64,000 bases of DNA from Nyssa sinensis (GCA_008638375.1 CM018032.1:9031501-9095500), one strand, 5' to 3'; counted from the first letter of the stretch, positions 11,180-23,731 are shown. Numbers and translations: made by a program. Notes: generated by a model not told the origin, from the letters alone.

Positions 11180-11770
11180 CCATAGGCAAGTTTGGTTTGT
11201 AAGCTTGACGCTAAAACGGCTCACAATTATGTAAATGTAAATCAAATTTTTATTTTGATGTGGAGATGTGGCTTTCAAGGAAAGATTCCTCATCTCTATT
11301 TGATGACGTCTAATAAAGAAGCCACGGTAGTCGATTTCAGGTCCTTCTCGGGCAGTGGGGTTTTTGGACTCCCTAATTTAGGAGGGACTTTCACAATGGG
11401 GAGTTGGAGGAAGTTATAGCTCTAATGGAGGTATGGTACCAATCCAAAGCAAATGTAGAATGAGATGATACCGTTGGATGGGGAGTGATTGTCAAATGAG
11501 ATGTAGAATGAGTAGCCTCATTGTCAGATCTTTCTTAAGAAGCATACTTTCCTTGGAAAAACATTTGGCGACCAAAAGTCCCTCTTAGGGTGGTGTTCTA
11601 TGGGTGGGCCACTACTGGGATGTGATCCTTATGGTGAATAATATATAGAGGAGGGATTTTAAAATGGCAAATTGATGCTCCAAGTGTAAGGAGGAGGAGA
11701 GAGCGGATCACTTGTTTCTTCACTATCGGCAATAAATGAATTGTGGTACCTTTTATTCTCTCTTTTTGGA
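11180..11770 (+). mobile_element. L1-type LINE remnant (RT fragment and zf-RVT)
   Basis: A frame at 11192 reads VCKLDAKTAHNYVN followed by MWRCGFQGKI, which resembles the start of the reverse transcriptase domain of plant L1 elements ([18 protein letters not shown]). Farther on, FPWKNIWRPKVPLRVVFYGW (about 11552-11611) and CSKCKEEERADHLFLHY (about 11680-11730) are the zinc-binding reverse transcriptase (zf-RVT) region of the same family. The middle is missing and frames change, so this is an internally deleted dead copy. No poly-A tail or target duplication could be placed. Confidence 0.7.
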
Positions 11771-12631
11771 TGCCCTGGGATTATACCTTGTTTGGTGTAG
11801 GAGATATTCAAGAGTTGGAGATGTTGCAAACAAGGTTGTTAAATCAGGATTCTACCTTGGATCGTTGGGTGGCATGTAGGATGGGGATTGTGGGATAGTA
11901 AGATCCAATAAAAAAAGGGAAAAGGCTAGCAGTATATATATATATAAAATAGATTTCTTTTTAAAATTAAGATAAAACAAGTCCATATATGCAAAAATAA
12001 ATAAGTGGATCCTATGACAAACATATAGAATATGCAATATCCAGAATTTCACGTAACTAAATTTGATAATGTAGCTCAAATGGTAGAGCCCTGGCACTAA
12101 TATTGTAATCCACAAGTTATAGTGCTGATGTTTTTTGAAAAGAGAGAAAGAGTAGCAACAAGAAAACAAAAACTTAGAAAATTAAGTTGTTGCATCCAGC
12201 ACCAGCAAGGAAAAAATAGAGTAAGAATTGAAGAAAAAAAAAAATTAACTCGCACTGATAGAGCCGAAAACAAATGAAAGACGAAATTCAGAGACAAAGA
12301 AGTAAGCTGATCTCTTTTCCAACCAGCCATTATGTTGAAAAAAGAAATATTGAGTGTAATTAATAAAGAGAGGGAGCCGTAAATGGAAGAGGAAAACAAA
12401 TAAATGGAAAAAAAGAACCGGAGGAAGAGACTGGAGAACTAAAGAGGAGAAAAAGAGAAAAAGAAGAAGTGAAGAAGGAGGAGAAGAAGAAATGAATAAT
12501 CGTAGAAGAGGATAAACTGATAAAGTGTACCGTGCTGTGAGACTTGAGATTGATTATAAACTTCAATAGATTTTCAACAATCAGCAGATAAAAACCCCTC
12601 AAAACAGCCACTATATTAACAGAGCAAAAAT
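11771..12631. other. Intergenic; tRNA-like A-box segment and purine-rich tract
   Basis: TGTAGCTCAAATGGTAGAGC at 12070-12089 resembles the 5' half of tRNA-Ala but no complete cloverleaf follows. 12210-12500 is a long purine-rich stretch (GAAGAAG/GGAGG runs). Minus-strand open frames here are low-complexity Ser/Phe/Leu products of that tract. Confidence 0.5.
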
Positions 12632-12636
12632 AAAAC
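12632..12636. repeat. Target-site duplication AAAAC, left copy
   Basis: AAAAC directly precedes the left LTR and is repeated at 16638-16642 directly after the right LTR, fixing the element's limits. Confidence 0.9.
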
Positions 12637-12802
12637 TGAAGAAATAAAGAAAAGAAAGGAATTTGTATATATTTTTTGTGTATTTAAAGCTGAACAATAT
12701 GAAGTCTATTTATAGGTACAATATGAGAATATAATGTTGGAGTGTATACGATGTGGGACAAAGTGGAAATAGAGTCTATGAGTATTCTAGAATATTCTAA
12801 CA
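12637..12802 (-). repeat. 3' LTR of copia 12637-16637
   Basis: 166 bp, TG...CA ends. It contains CTATTTATAGG, a TATA-like box, and matches 16473-16637 at roughly 94%. Confidence 0.92.
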
Positions 12803-15800
12803 TCCCCCCTTAAACTCGAGATGACGAAGTCAACTGGAGTTTGGAAACAAGATCACGGAGCCGATCAAGAGGATAAGACTTCATGAAAATATCGGCAAGT
12901 TGATCTTCAGACAAGACAGATCCAAGATCCAAGGTGCCCTGCTGAAGATGGTGTCGAATGAAGTAACAATCAATTTCAATATGTTTGGTGCGCTCATGAA
13001 AGACATCATTGTGAGCAACCTGGATGGCGCTCCGATTATCACAACAAAGAGGAGAACTAGTCAGCTAAGGAGCACCCATGTCTGTCAAAAACCATCATAA
13101 CCACAAAATTTCAGTTGTAGTATCATCAAGGGCACGGTACTCAGCCTCAGTACTGGAGCGGGCAACGACAGTCTGCTTCTTACTATGCCAAGAAATGAGA
13201 GAGGTGCCGAGTAAGAAACAGTATCCCGTGGTGGAGCGACGATCGGTTGGATCACCAGCCCAATCAGCATCAAAATAGGAGCGGAGCTCAAGAGATGAGC
13301 GAGAGGAAAAGTGAAGGCAATGAAACAGAGTTCCCTTGACATACCGTAAGATGCGAAGAATAACAGCATAGTGGGTAGAGCGAGGGGCACTCATAAACTG
13401 GCTAACCACATGAACAACATAGGAAATGTCTGGTCGAGTAACAGTGAGATAGATGAGACTACTGACTAGTTGTTGATACAGAGTAGCATCAGGAAGAGAT
13501 TCACCATCAGTAGCAAGTAACCGAACATTAGGAACAAGCGGAGAAGTGCATGTTTTGCTGTCAGTCAAGCCGGCCTTAGAAAGCAAATCAGATGCATACT
13601 TAGCTTGAGAAAGATAATAACCATCTGATCCAGATGTAACCTCAAGACCCAGAAAGTAGTTAAGCTACCCCAAGTCCTTCACCTCAAAATTCTGACTCAA
13701 GAAGTGTTAAAGATCTCGAATACCAGGGAGATCATCACTTGTAATGATCATGTCATCAACATAAAAAAGAATAAGAATAATACCAACACCAGTGGTCCGA
13801 AGGAAAAAAGCTAAGTCATAGGCACTAGGGGTAAACCCTTGTTGAGCAACAACACAATTGAATTTAGCAAACCAAGCTTGAGGAGCTTGTTTGAGACCGT
13901 AGAGAGCACGCCGAAGATGGCAAACTGTGTGAGGAGGATGGGCATAACCAAGGGAAGGATGCATATAAACTTCCTCAGCAAGATCACTATTCAAGAATGC
14001 ATTTTTGACATCCATCTGAAACAGTTGCCAATGACCCACAACAGCAATGACAAGCAAAGAAGGGACAGAGGTAAGATGAGCAACAGGGGCAAAAGTCTCC
14101 TCATAGTCAATACCATACTCTTGAGAGAAATCTTTGGCAACAAGACGAGCTTTGTAGCGTTCCACTGATCCATCTGACCGAGTCTTGATTTTGTAGACCC
14201 ACTTACATCCAACTGCAGACTTGCTAGGAGGTAAATCCACCAAGTCCCAAGTATGAGTTTTGGTGAGAGCTTCTAGTTCATCAAACATTGCTTTCTGCCA
14301 AAGAGGGTCGGCACTAGCCTCACGATAACTGTGAGGTTCATGAAGGGTAGCAAGAGTATAATAACAATGAAAATCTTGAAGATGAGAATGAGGAGCTCGT
14401 ACTCTAGTGGATTGACGAAGTACAGATACCTAGACAAGCTCGAAGGCAGTTGATGGATCAGGAGTATCAGTAGACGTGTCAGATGACTCTGAAACAGGCA
14501 AAGAGGGAACATCTGAAGAGCTTGGCATCTCTACAGAGGAGTCAGGAAACAAAGCAATAGAGGGGTCAGTAAAGATAGGAGCATAATTGATAGAAGACTG
14601 AGGAAAAGGAGAAATACTCGTAAACATCTTATGTTCCCAAAACTCTACATAACAAGAAATACGAAGACGTTTAGCTATGGAATCAGAACAATGATAACCC
14701 TTTTGAGTGAGACCATAACCAAAAAGACAGCAGAGTTAGGATCAAGGCTCAAGGTAAATATCACTGACAGATAAATTAGAGGTAAAAATAGACCCTACAT
14801 GACTAACAGGCATATGAGAACCATTGGCAGTTTATATTGCAGGATTGGGAGAAAGAGCAGTTTTATGAGAGAAGATGGTGGAATCAGATGTCATATGGTT
14901 ACAGCAAGCAGAGTCTATAAACCACTGAGATTTACCTGGGGTGACGGACAAGGCAATGGAGGATTGGGACAAAACCTGGTGAAGTAAGGCCTTTACGTCA
15001 GCTGTAGTAAGAGGAGTGGATGGAGACAAAGACTCGAGTGTAGAGGAAGTAGAGGAAACAAGCACAGCTGTCTGTTGGGAAGGAGTAGATGAAGTGACTG
15101 TGGCTGTCTGTCGGGAAGCTTGTTGCTATTTATAATACTTGTACTTACGACATTCATCGATGATGTAACCACGAAAATTACACCACCTGCAAAGACGATT
15201 CTTGGAGTTGGATTGGGATGATGGACATCTAGTAGAAGATGGTAAAGGACCACGGGAATCAACGGCAAGAACCATATCAGATGATTGCATCTTCATAGTG
15301 GAACAATGAGTTTCTTCAGAGATAAGTTCAGAAACAGCAGCATCTAAAGTCAGAAGTGGTTGACAATGAAGAAGAAAGGCTCGAGTAGACTCAAAATCAT
15401 CACGAAGATCCATCATAAAGTGCATAAACTTTCGTCGATCAAGCCAGGCAGCAAATGTTTGAATGTCTTGAGCACATGCTAACTTTGGATCTACGGCAGA
15501 TATTTGTTCCCAAAGATGATTGGTCTGAGAATAAAAATCAACAATAGACTGACCTGGGTCCTGACGCATCTGATAAATTTTAGCTTCTAGTTGAAACTCC
15601 AAGGAAGCATCTTAGGTGCAGTTGTATCTTTTGGCCAGAAAATCCCAAGCAACCTTAGCATTCCCAAGTCTTTGAAGGAGACTGTTGATGGATGGAATAG
15701 AGGTATTGATGAACCAAGAAAAAATCTTGTAGTGCGTACTACCCCATTCTTCTAGACAAGTTGAAAATGCCTCTTCTGTCTCACTTGCCTTCTGTGTTAG

Positions 15801-15950
15801 TGTAGCAAGGTCTGTAGTCACATAACGCCATAATCGGCGTCCTTTCAAGAAAACCTCTATATTCTGAGCCCACATACTATAATTGGATCCATCCAATATT
15901 ATGTCTATAGGACGAACAATAGAATCGAGATTCGATGCAAATTGAGACAT
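12803..15950 (-). pseudogene. Copia gag-pol without integrase core
   Basis: Read from 15950 downward: gag (MSQFASNLDSIVRPIDIILD..., UBN2-like) to a stop at about 15612, then gag again from 15602 with a damaged zinc knuckle CRWCNFRGYIIDEC in which the His of CX2CX4HX4C is Ile. The protease block is degenerate (FIDSACCNHM, about 14920). Soon after SVSDIYLEP (about 14757) the frame jumps to GYGLTQKGYHC, which in complete elements lies downstream of integrase; the core is gone. Reverse transcriptase spans 14288-13707 (QMDVKNAFLNS, LYGLKQAP, FYVDDMII) and RNase H 13586-12820 (FDADWAGD, AEYRAL, CDNRSAIQVAH). Stops at about 15612, 15124, 14430 and 13707 break it. Confidence 0.88.
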
Positions 15951-16472
15951 ATAGAATCTTCAAACGCATAAACAGATAGCAAAAATGAAACCAAGACGAA
16001 AACTAAACAGAATGCACCTGATTTGTAAAAAGTGAATGGTCAAAGTCAATGGTCAACGATCAACGCTGATGTGGTGGCGGAAGCTGAAGTGGAACTAGGG
16101 CTAACGTGGCAGTGACGTGGACTAGGGCTAATGTGGCAGCGCAAGGATGAGGCTGGCGCATGGGGCACATGAGGCTACCCGTGGGCGGAGCGGCAGAATT
16201 TTGGGAGGTGCCTAAGGGCGCGTGGTAGCTCCGATGGGGGCGATCTTGGCGGCGTTGGACTCCTCTCTGAATGGGCTGTCCAATGGTGGTAACCCTTTGT
16301 GAAATGGTGACCGGAACAGTGCAAAATCGAAGAAGGTAGAGAGGAGTGGCGGTGCATGGCAGCTCGTGAGGTAAGATACTGTCAAAAGGAAGAGCACCGA
16401 AAATTTGCCAGAAGAATGGCGGAAAGAAGAAAAAATAAGACTACAGGCCACAAGTTTGTGGCTCTGATACCA

Positions 16473-16637
16473 TGAAGAAATAAAGAAGAGAAAAGAATTT
16501 GTATATATTTCTGTGTATTTAAAACTGTACAATATGATGTCTATTTATAGGTACAATATAATAATACAATGTGGGAGTGTATACGATGTGGGACAAAGTG
16601 GAAATAGAGTCTATGAGTATTCTAGAATATTCTAACA
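16473..16637 (-). repeat. 5' LTR of copia 12637-16637
   Basis: 165 bp, TG...CA ends, next to the tRNA-Met primer-binding site (16455-16472). Confidence 0.92.
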
Positions 16638-16880
16638 AAAACAAACACATTTGTAAATAAGACTATAAGAGAAAAAATAAAGCATCTGAACAGTGTAATT
16701 ACAAACCTATAAGCATTTAAACTTACAAATCTACAAGATGTTAAGTCAAATTTAACTACTGTATTCAAGAGTTTTAAATTGGAAGAATTATAATGGAATA
16801 AAATTACAGAATATCTTAAATTCATGTATATAAAAATAAAGCAATTAAATTAACATGCATAAATGACAAGAAAAATAAGT
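16638..16880. other. Intergenic, AT-rich
   Basis: Nothing recognisable apart from the right target duplication (16638-16642). Confidence 0.5.
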
Positions 16881-17330
16881 TTGGTGTGAACTGGCCTGTG
16901 AGGCGTGTAATCACCACCCTAAAGGTGTTGTGCCTCCCTACATAAAGGTTCTAATAGTCATGGACAGCTCCAAGATACAACCCAGGTTTTGCTCACAGCT
17001 AATCTCCTCAGAATTCACGTCCACTAGGAGAAGGATGAACCGTCTAGAATCAAAGTTGCTCATAAAAGATGATATGAAAATACAGAGAGGTTGGATAGAA
17101 GAGATTGAATTGGTAGAAATTAAGAACTATTGTGTGTAGTGAAAGAATACATAAGCCTCTATTTATAGGCATTCTGTATATCTTCCACCAGCAAAATATC
17201 CCAAAAAATCATCCACAAGTGGCAGAAAATCAGCAATAAAATTATTAAAAGGTCAACAACCAACATATCACAAAATCTGGAAATAGTTAAAACTAATTTT
17301 GAAACTTTCAAAAATATAAAAAATATAACA
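16881..17330 (-). repeat. Probable 3' LTR of the copia at 17930-21957
   Basis: On the minus strand GTGAGGGAT (17340-17332) looks like a polypurine tract directly before TGTTATATTTTTTATATT, a plausible LTR start at 17330. Within it GCCTATAAATAGAGGC (about 17155-17170) is a good TATA box. The far end near 16881 is a guess because no second LTR was found to the right of the gag start. Confidence 0.5.
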
Positions 17331-17340
17331 ATCCCTCACA

Positions 17341-17929
17341 AATTTTAAAATTTATAAAACTCAAAAAACATATATATATATATATATATATAGAAAAGTT
17401 TGGGCAACTATTATACTGTGTAATAGGTGTAGGTGTCTTTTGGACTTGAACCTCACTTAGTGTTGACAGTTTCTTTCTGAAGGATCATAGTGAACTAAGT
17501 CTTGAACTAGACCCTTTGAGTCAGAGTTCAACAAGTCACACATAGTACTGATATTAGACATGGTTCGCGGGTTAGTGCTATTAAAGGCCATGCACTTGAT
17601 CTTAATTTTCATTAGAGTTTCTAGAGAATAGCTTAATTCTCATAGTCGCGGCCTCACGATAGCTCTCACTTAGGTGAGTCCTCCAAGGGTACATGTGACC
17701 TGTACCTCGCAAGAATATTCATACCTTGGGGTCATTCAGGATAAACCCTTCTTAAATGTCACATAACACAACACACTGCCATAGGGATAAGTAGGAGCGT
17801 TTTATTAAACGGCTTCTTATATAAAGTGCTGGATATTTAAGTCACGCAATATGAATTGTTACTACCCATTGAACCTCCTTCATGGGGTCCCCAATCACAG
17901 AGGTTGGGTTATTTCCCTAGGTGATTTCC
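17341..17929 (-). other. 3' non-coding region of the copia element
   Basis: About 590 bp lies between the pol stop (17930-17932) and the putative polypurine tract. It is non-coding in all frames and includes a (TA)n run at 17371-17392. Confidence 0.5.
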
Positions 17930-20900
17930 TTATGAGCTTAAGCCTATCCCCCTTGACAAATCTAGTACTACACTCCTAGATAATCCCTTAGTAAAATGAT
18001 CAGCAATATTACGTTCAGATTTCACATATTCCAATGATATTATATTTTTATTCAACATACTTTTCACACATTTATATCTCACTCATATATGTCTGTTTAT
18101 TTTCTTATTAGTATGTGCTTGTTTCACTAACTCTAATTCAACTCTATTATCACATCTTAATGAGATGGCTGGCATTGGTTTATTTACTAGAGGTATGTCT
18201 AATAATAAATTTTTGATCCATTCAGCCTCAGAACAGGTGGTATCTAAGGTTATAAGTTCTTCCTCCATAGTACTCCTAGAGATTATGGTCTGTTTTTTAG
18301 AACCTCAAGATATGGCAACTCTTTCTAATAGGAAAACGTAACTAGTGATGGACTTTATATCTATACTATCCGTAATCCAATTTGTATCACTATATCATTC
18401 AACAACATTTGGAAACCCTTTGTAACATAATGAATAATCTAGAGTTCCTCTAAGATATTTAAACACTCTCTCTAAGGCAGTCCAATGTTCTTTGCTAGAA
18501 TTGTGGGTATATCTACTAAGTCTCCCAATATCAGGTTTAGACTTATTTGCTATATATAATAAAGATCCAATCAATTGTGAGTATTTTAATTGAGAAACTA
18601 GTTGACCATTATTCTTTTTCAAGTGTACACTAGAATCATAAGGTGTTGACACAAAATTACAATCATAAAATTTAAATTTTCTCAACATTTTTTCTATAGT
18701 ACTTGATTGATTCAAAACAATACCTTCAGATTTTCTCTCTAATTTCATCTTTAAGATCACATAAGCTTTTTCCAAATCTTTCATATCAAATTTTCTAGAA
18801 AGATAAGATTTAACATCCTCGACTATTTCTAGATTTGTCCTAAAAATAAGTATATCATTCACATAAAGACATAAAATAACACTGCATTCATTATATTCCT
18901 TATAATATAAGCACTTATCATATTCATTAATTCTAAACCCAAATTCCAGTATCACTTTATCAAACTTCTCATGCCATTGTTTAGGAGCTTGTTTAAGACC
19001 ATATAATGATTTTCTTAATTTACACACCTTATCTTCTTGTCCTTTTATTATAAAGCCCTCAAGTTGTTGCATATATATCTCTTCATCTAAATCTTCATTT
19101 AGAAATGCAGTCTTGACATCCATTTGATGTATCACTAAGTTAAAGATAGATGCCAAAGCTATTAGGATTCTAACAGTAGTAATACTAGTAACAGGAGAAT
19201 ATGTGTCAAAATAATCTATGTCTTTCTTTTGTGTATATCCTTTAGCCACCAATCTTGCCTTATATTTATCTATACTTTCATCTGGTTTTAATTTCTTTTT
19301 GAACACCCATTTACATCCTATAGCTCTGTTTCCAGGAGGTAGTTCAATTAACTCCCAAGTGTTATTTTATAAAATTGATTCGATTTTACTATTAATGGCT
19401 TCCTTCCAATATGGTGCATCTAAGGAAGTCATTGCATCTTTATAGGTGATAGGTTCTCCTTCTATTAAAAAAGTATAGAACTCTTCTCCTAGATTTCTAA
19501 TAGTTCTTGCTCTTTTACTTCTTCTTTGTACTATTTGTGGTTCAACTTCTATTCTTAAAGGAGCATTAATACTTGAAGAAGGTCCACTAGTTGAAGGTGT
19601 TTCATTTATTTGATTTGAGAATCTTCTTTTAAATGAAAAAATATCCTCAAAAAATGTAGCATCCCTAGATTCAATTATTGTGTTATTTGATATTTTACTT
19701 ACTTCAGAGTTAATTACTAAGAACCTATTAGCACTACTATTTTGTGTATACCCTATAAAGACAGTATCTATAGTCTTAGGTCCAATTTTCCTTTTCTTTG
19801 GTTCAGGAATTGCTGCTTTAGCTAAGCACCCCCATACTTTTAGAATATTTAGATTCGGTGTTCTTTTCTTCCATATTTCATAAGGTGTTTTATCATTATC
19901 TTTTACAATTATTCTATTCAAGATGAAGCAAGCACTAAGTATAGCTTCCCCTCAACAAATTCTCGAGTAATCCCAAACTTAATAACATTGTATTCACCAT
20001 ATCCATTAGTGTTCTATTCTTTCTCTCTGCCACTCCATTAGATTGAGGAGAATATGGTAGTGTCACCTCATAGATTATTCCATGTTCTTCACAAAAATTA
20101 CTAAGATCTGTTAAGGTATATTCGCCTCCTCTATCAGATCTGAGAATTTTAACTTTCTTTTCTAATTGATTTTCTACTTTAGTCTTATAAATTTTAAATT
20201 TATTAAAGACTTCATCTTTAGTTTTTATAAGGTAGACATAACTATACTTTGAACAATCATCTATAAATATTACAAAGTACTTATTTTCAGCTTTAGTTGG
20301 TGGTCTATTGCAATCACATACATCACTATGTACCAATTCTAAGAGTTGAGAATTTCTTACTACACTCTTAAAAGGTTTTCTAGTTTGTTTCACTTGTACA
20401 CATATTTCACATTTATGTTTATAATTTACTTGAGATTTTGGAATAAGGTTAAGATCCATTAAAACCTTGACTTTCTTTAAACTTATATGGCCTAGTCTTC
20501 CATGCCATATATTACACGATTCTACATTTAAAATTCGAGAAGAAATTTCATTAACATTCAAAGATACATTTAATTTAAATAATCCATCGCATACATAACC
20601 TTTTCCCACAAAATACTATTCTTGGTTATTGCAACCTTATTTGATTCCATTACAATTTTGTAACCTTGTTGAACTAAAGATGATCCACTAACAAGGTTTC
20701 TACGAACTTCAGGTGCATGTCACACTCCTTTTAAGATTAGAGATTTCTCAAATGTCATCTTTAATTCAATATCTCCAATTCCAAGCACTTGTGAGATAGA
20801 ATCATTGCCTAGGGTTACACTTCCTCCACTTGATTTCTGATAATTTTTAAAACAACCAAGATCAAAACACATATGTATATTAGCTCTAAAATCAAACCAC

Positions 20901-21957
20901 CATTCTTTATTTTGATAAGTAAAATTGATCAATGGTAAGTTATACCTAAAGGAAGGTTCGGTAGAATTGTCTTGCTCCACTAGCATGTTGACTTGGCCCT
21001 TTGGTCTTCTTTGAATATGATTTGGTTTGGGACTTGGTTTGTATGGTTCAATCTTCTTGTACAAGCAATTCCTCGCAACATGATTGGTCCTTCCACATAC
21101 ATAGCAAGGCATCTTTTCTCTCTCTCTAAGTCCTTCTGTTTATTATTTTGATTTTGGGCTTGGACATAGTTGGGGTTGAATTTGGAGTGATTATTGAATT
21201 TCTTATTTTTAAAGGTTCTATCTTTGGGATGGAAGTTGTTCCTATGATCAAAGTTTCTAAACCTATTGTTATTATTGGACTTATTGTTATTATTGTTATT
21301 TCTTTCCACTAGATTTACTTTAGGTTGTCTCTCATTTTGAGGATTTATTATTGGTTTATGTTTTTCTTCCACTCTTAGAGAGTTAATCGCTTGAGCCAAT
21401 ATTAACTCACCTTGTTTATGCCTAAGAGTTTTGGCAAAGTCATTCCATGAAGGTGGTAGTTTATCTATTAGGCAAGACATTTTAAAATCTTTACTAAATT
21501 CAGTGCCACTTTTTTCAACTCTTCTCAAGAGTTCTTGAAACTCATGGATTTGATCTCCTACTAATTTATTATCCACCATTTTATAATTAGTGAAATTAGA
21601 GATTTTAAATCTACTAATTCTAGCATCGTCTATCTCATATTCGGCTTCTAATGTGTACCAAAGTTCTTTGGCAATTGATGTGGTATTTTGGTACATATCA
21701 TATAGATGGTCGGATAGGGCACTTAAAATCCTATTATAGCAGTGAAAGTTTATTTGATCCTTAGTCATTTTCGTGGATGACTCTTTAGGGGTTGATGTTT
21801 GGGAGGATGATGATTGAGTTGATTGAGGGGTTTCTTCTAGGGCAGTCACTAACCCTAAGATGGTTAGCCAATAGTGTACTTGTTTTTGCCATCTCCTAAA
21901 ATGTTGTCCATTAAATTTTTCAGGCTTAAGGGTAACTGTTTCCTCAAAAGATGTCAT
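17930..21957 (-). pseudogene. Ty1/copia gag-pol, nearly complete but broken
   Basis: Starts at 21957 with MTSFEETVTLKPEKFNGQHF, a UBN2-type gag with an Asn-rich segment, then a frameshift near 21110 before the zinc knuckle CYVCGRTNHVARNC. The protease motif reads WWFDFRANIHM instead of the usual DSGA-type block. Integrase has WHGRLGH, LVHSDVCD, RSDRGGEY and NGVAERKN (20520-20010), then a frameshift near 19960. A TAA at 19367-19369 precedes reverse transcriptase (19306-18395: QMDVKTAFLNE, LYGLKQAP). Its catalytic box is YVNDIL, not YVDD, so one Asp is lost. RNase H remnants run to the stop at 17930-17932. No 5' LTR was found beyond 21957. Confidence 0.9.
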
Positions 21958-23145
21958 GATTTAAAGGACTGGAGAGAATTATAGTTACTTTGTAACAAAA
22001 TTGTTATTATAAATTTTAAAATTAATTTTATTGAGATTTCATAAAGTAGATTTCTGTTTAACAGAAAGTAGTTCAATTGAACTATTAAAGTTCAATTTCA
22101 CAATTATAAAAAGTCTTTCAATTAATTTCACAACAGTGTACTAAAGAAAAAAAAAAATTGGAAGACGACAACTTTGAGGTAGTTTACTATGACTACAACA
22201 TAAGAACCCTTCCTATTGAATACTAGGTCAAATTGACCTCCTATTAACTACTCAATAGTTTATTCACATTTTTATGTCTACAGCATAAGAAATAAATACG
22301 TTATGCTTGATTGTGATAAGTATTTGCTTGTTTGGCTCGGAATTGACCCTTTATTTTCTTTTTCTTTTTTTAAATATGTTTTTGTTTGATTATTGGTATT
22401 TTTTTGCATTTTCATATGCACGTATTGATTTAGCAATTTAATTAGTTAATAATGGCTTTTGATGGCGTAAAGATGTTCAATTGTTGGAGTTTTCAAATCT
22501 CCGCATACATCTACATATATTTTTGTAAATATGGAATTGAGTTTTTTGTTTTCTTGAATTCAATGTGTTTGGGAATTCGTTTTGTGCAAAGCATTCGTTT
22601 ACGCAAAGTGATGAGGTTGAAAACCAGTATTCTTTTTTAGCTGAAAGAGTGAGAAAGTGTTAGAGGAGTTGATAAAAGCTTGATTTGGAGATAGGCTTGG
22701 GAGATGGAAGAGAGATGAAGACAGAGGAGCATCAATGGTGGCTGGATTGGTATTGTTTGTGTGGAAGTGTTAGATAAGAACGAGGCTTGGATTGATTGGC
22801 CAAGTCAAAGGTTGTGAGGAGGGCCACTGGTGTAGTTTGTAAATTTCTGTGTATTCGGGTTGTGGTATTTTAGAACTCGAGTTAACAAACTGGGTCTTGT
22901 TGTGCAACAGGTGAAGGTGATGGTGATGGTGATGACAGTGACAAGGACATGGTGAGAAATGGCTTTCTTCTCTTGGTAGTTGTGGTGGTGGGAGAGGTGG
23001 TTGGGAGGAAGATGGTGGAGGGAAATAGGAGGTTGTGAGAATATTTTTATTTATTTATTTCTGTTGTGGTGGTGGGAGAAGTGGTTGGGAGGAAGATGGT
23101 GCTGGAGGGAAATAGGAGGTAGTGATAATAATTAAATTCGAATAA
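21958..23145. other. Copia 5' leader then intergenic; 84-bp GT/GA-rich duplication
   Basis: 21958-22340 is presumably leader of the minus-strand copia, but no primer-binding site is recognisable. At 22979-23040 and 23063-23125 the GTTGTGGTGGTGGGAGA... block is repeated with an 84-bp period. No gene is evident. Confidence 0.5.
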
Positions 23146-23160
23146 GGGTTAATGGGTAGA
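23146..23160. repeat. LINE target-site duplication, left copy (15 bp)
   Basis: GGGTTAATGGGTAGA, repeated exactly at 23717-23731 after the A-run. Confidence 0.9.
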
Positions 23161-23716
23161 CCATCTCCTTAGTTGTTGCCCTTTGTGCAAAGAAGAGGAA
23201 TCGATAAACCATCTTCTTCCCCATTGCAAGTTCTCCACTGATATATGGAGCCTCCTCTTCTCTATTTTTGGGTGCTCATGGGTTATGCCAGCCAAGGTGA
23301 AATATCTCTACCATCTTCTTCTCGATTGCAAGTTCTCCATGGATATATGGAGCCTCTTGTTCACTATTTTTGGGTTATGCCAGCCAAGGTGAAATATCTC
23401 TTTTTGGACTGGCATTGTAAAAGCCCGAGGAAGGAGTTAAGGTTAGCTCGGAGAATGACTCCCGAGGGAAAGAAACAAGAGAGTTTCAGAGGAAGGAAAC
23501 TTGCCCTTGGAGATTGAATAATGTTTTTTTTTTTTTTTTCGAGGACTCCTTTCTTTTGGCTTAAAGAGGATCACCCTTTACACCTAGAGAAATTCATAGA
23601 TTTTTTTTAGGGATTTGAAGCTTTTAATTTTTGCGCGAGTCCCTTTCCTTTGTAAATTGGGTTTGCCCATCTCGGACCCCTTTGTTTATATAAGCTCACA
23701 TTTACTGATAAAAAAA
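23161..23716 (+). mobile_element. 5'-truncated L1-type LINE, 556 bp, with target duplication
   Basis: The fragment opens inside the zf-RVT region (CCPLCKEEESINHLLPHCKF, about 23175-23235), continues into a 3' untranslated region and ends in a short A-run at 23710-23716. The same 15 bp, GGGTTAATGGGTAGA, lies on both sides, as target-primed reverse transcription produces. A 102-bp internal tandem duplication (23221-23322 and 23323-23400) repeats the zf-RVT end, giving two copies of a FSTDIWSLLF / FSMDIWSLLF segment. Confidence 0.88.
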
Positions 23717-23731
23717 GGGTTAATGGGTAGA

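Larger units (their letters stand above)
12637..16637 (-). mobile_element. Ty1/copia element with both LTRs, integrase deleted
   Basis: A 4001-bp element on the minus strand, bounded by LTRs 12637-12802 and 16473-16637 and by AAAAC duplications. The primer-binding site (TGGTATCAGAGCCACAAA on the minus strand, 16455-16472), complementary to initiator tRNA-Met, abuts the right LTR. The polypurine tract (AAGGGGGGA on the minus strand, about 12803-12811) abuts the left. The LTRs differ by about ten substitutions and one 1-bp indel by eye. The interior encodes gag, protease, reverse transcriptase and RNase H but lacks the integrase core, so it could move only with help in trans, and its stop codons argue against even that. 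Confidence 0.93.

Noticed and set aside
12064..12130. Functional tRNA gene
   Set aside because: Only the A-box half is convincing; no anticodon arm, T arm or acceptor pairing.
12097..12611. Minus-strand frames of 100 and 83 residues before the copia element
   Set aside because: Products of a purine-rich tract; composition-driven Ser/Phe/Leu runs.
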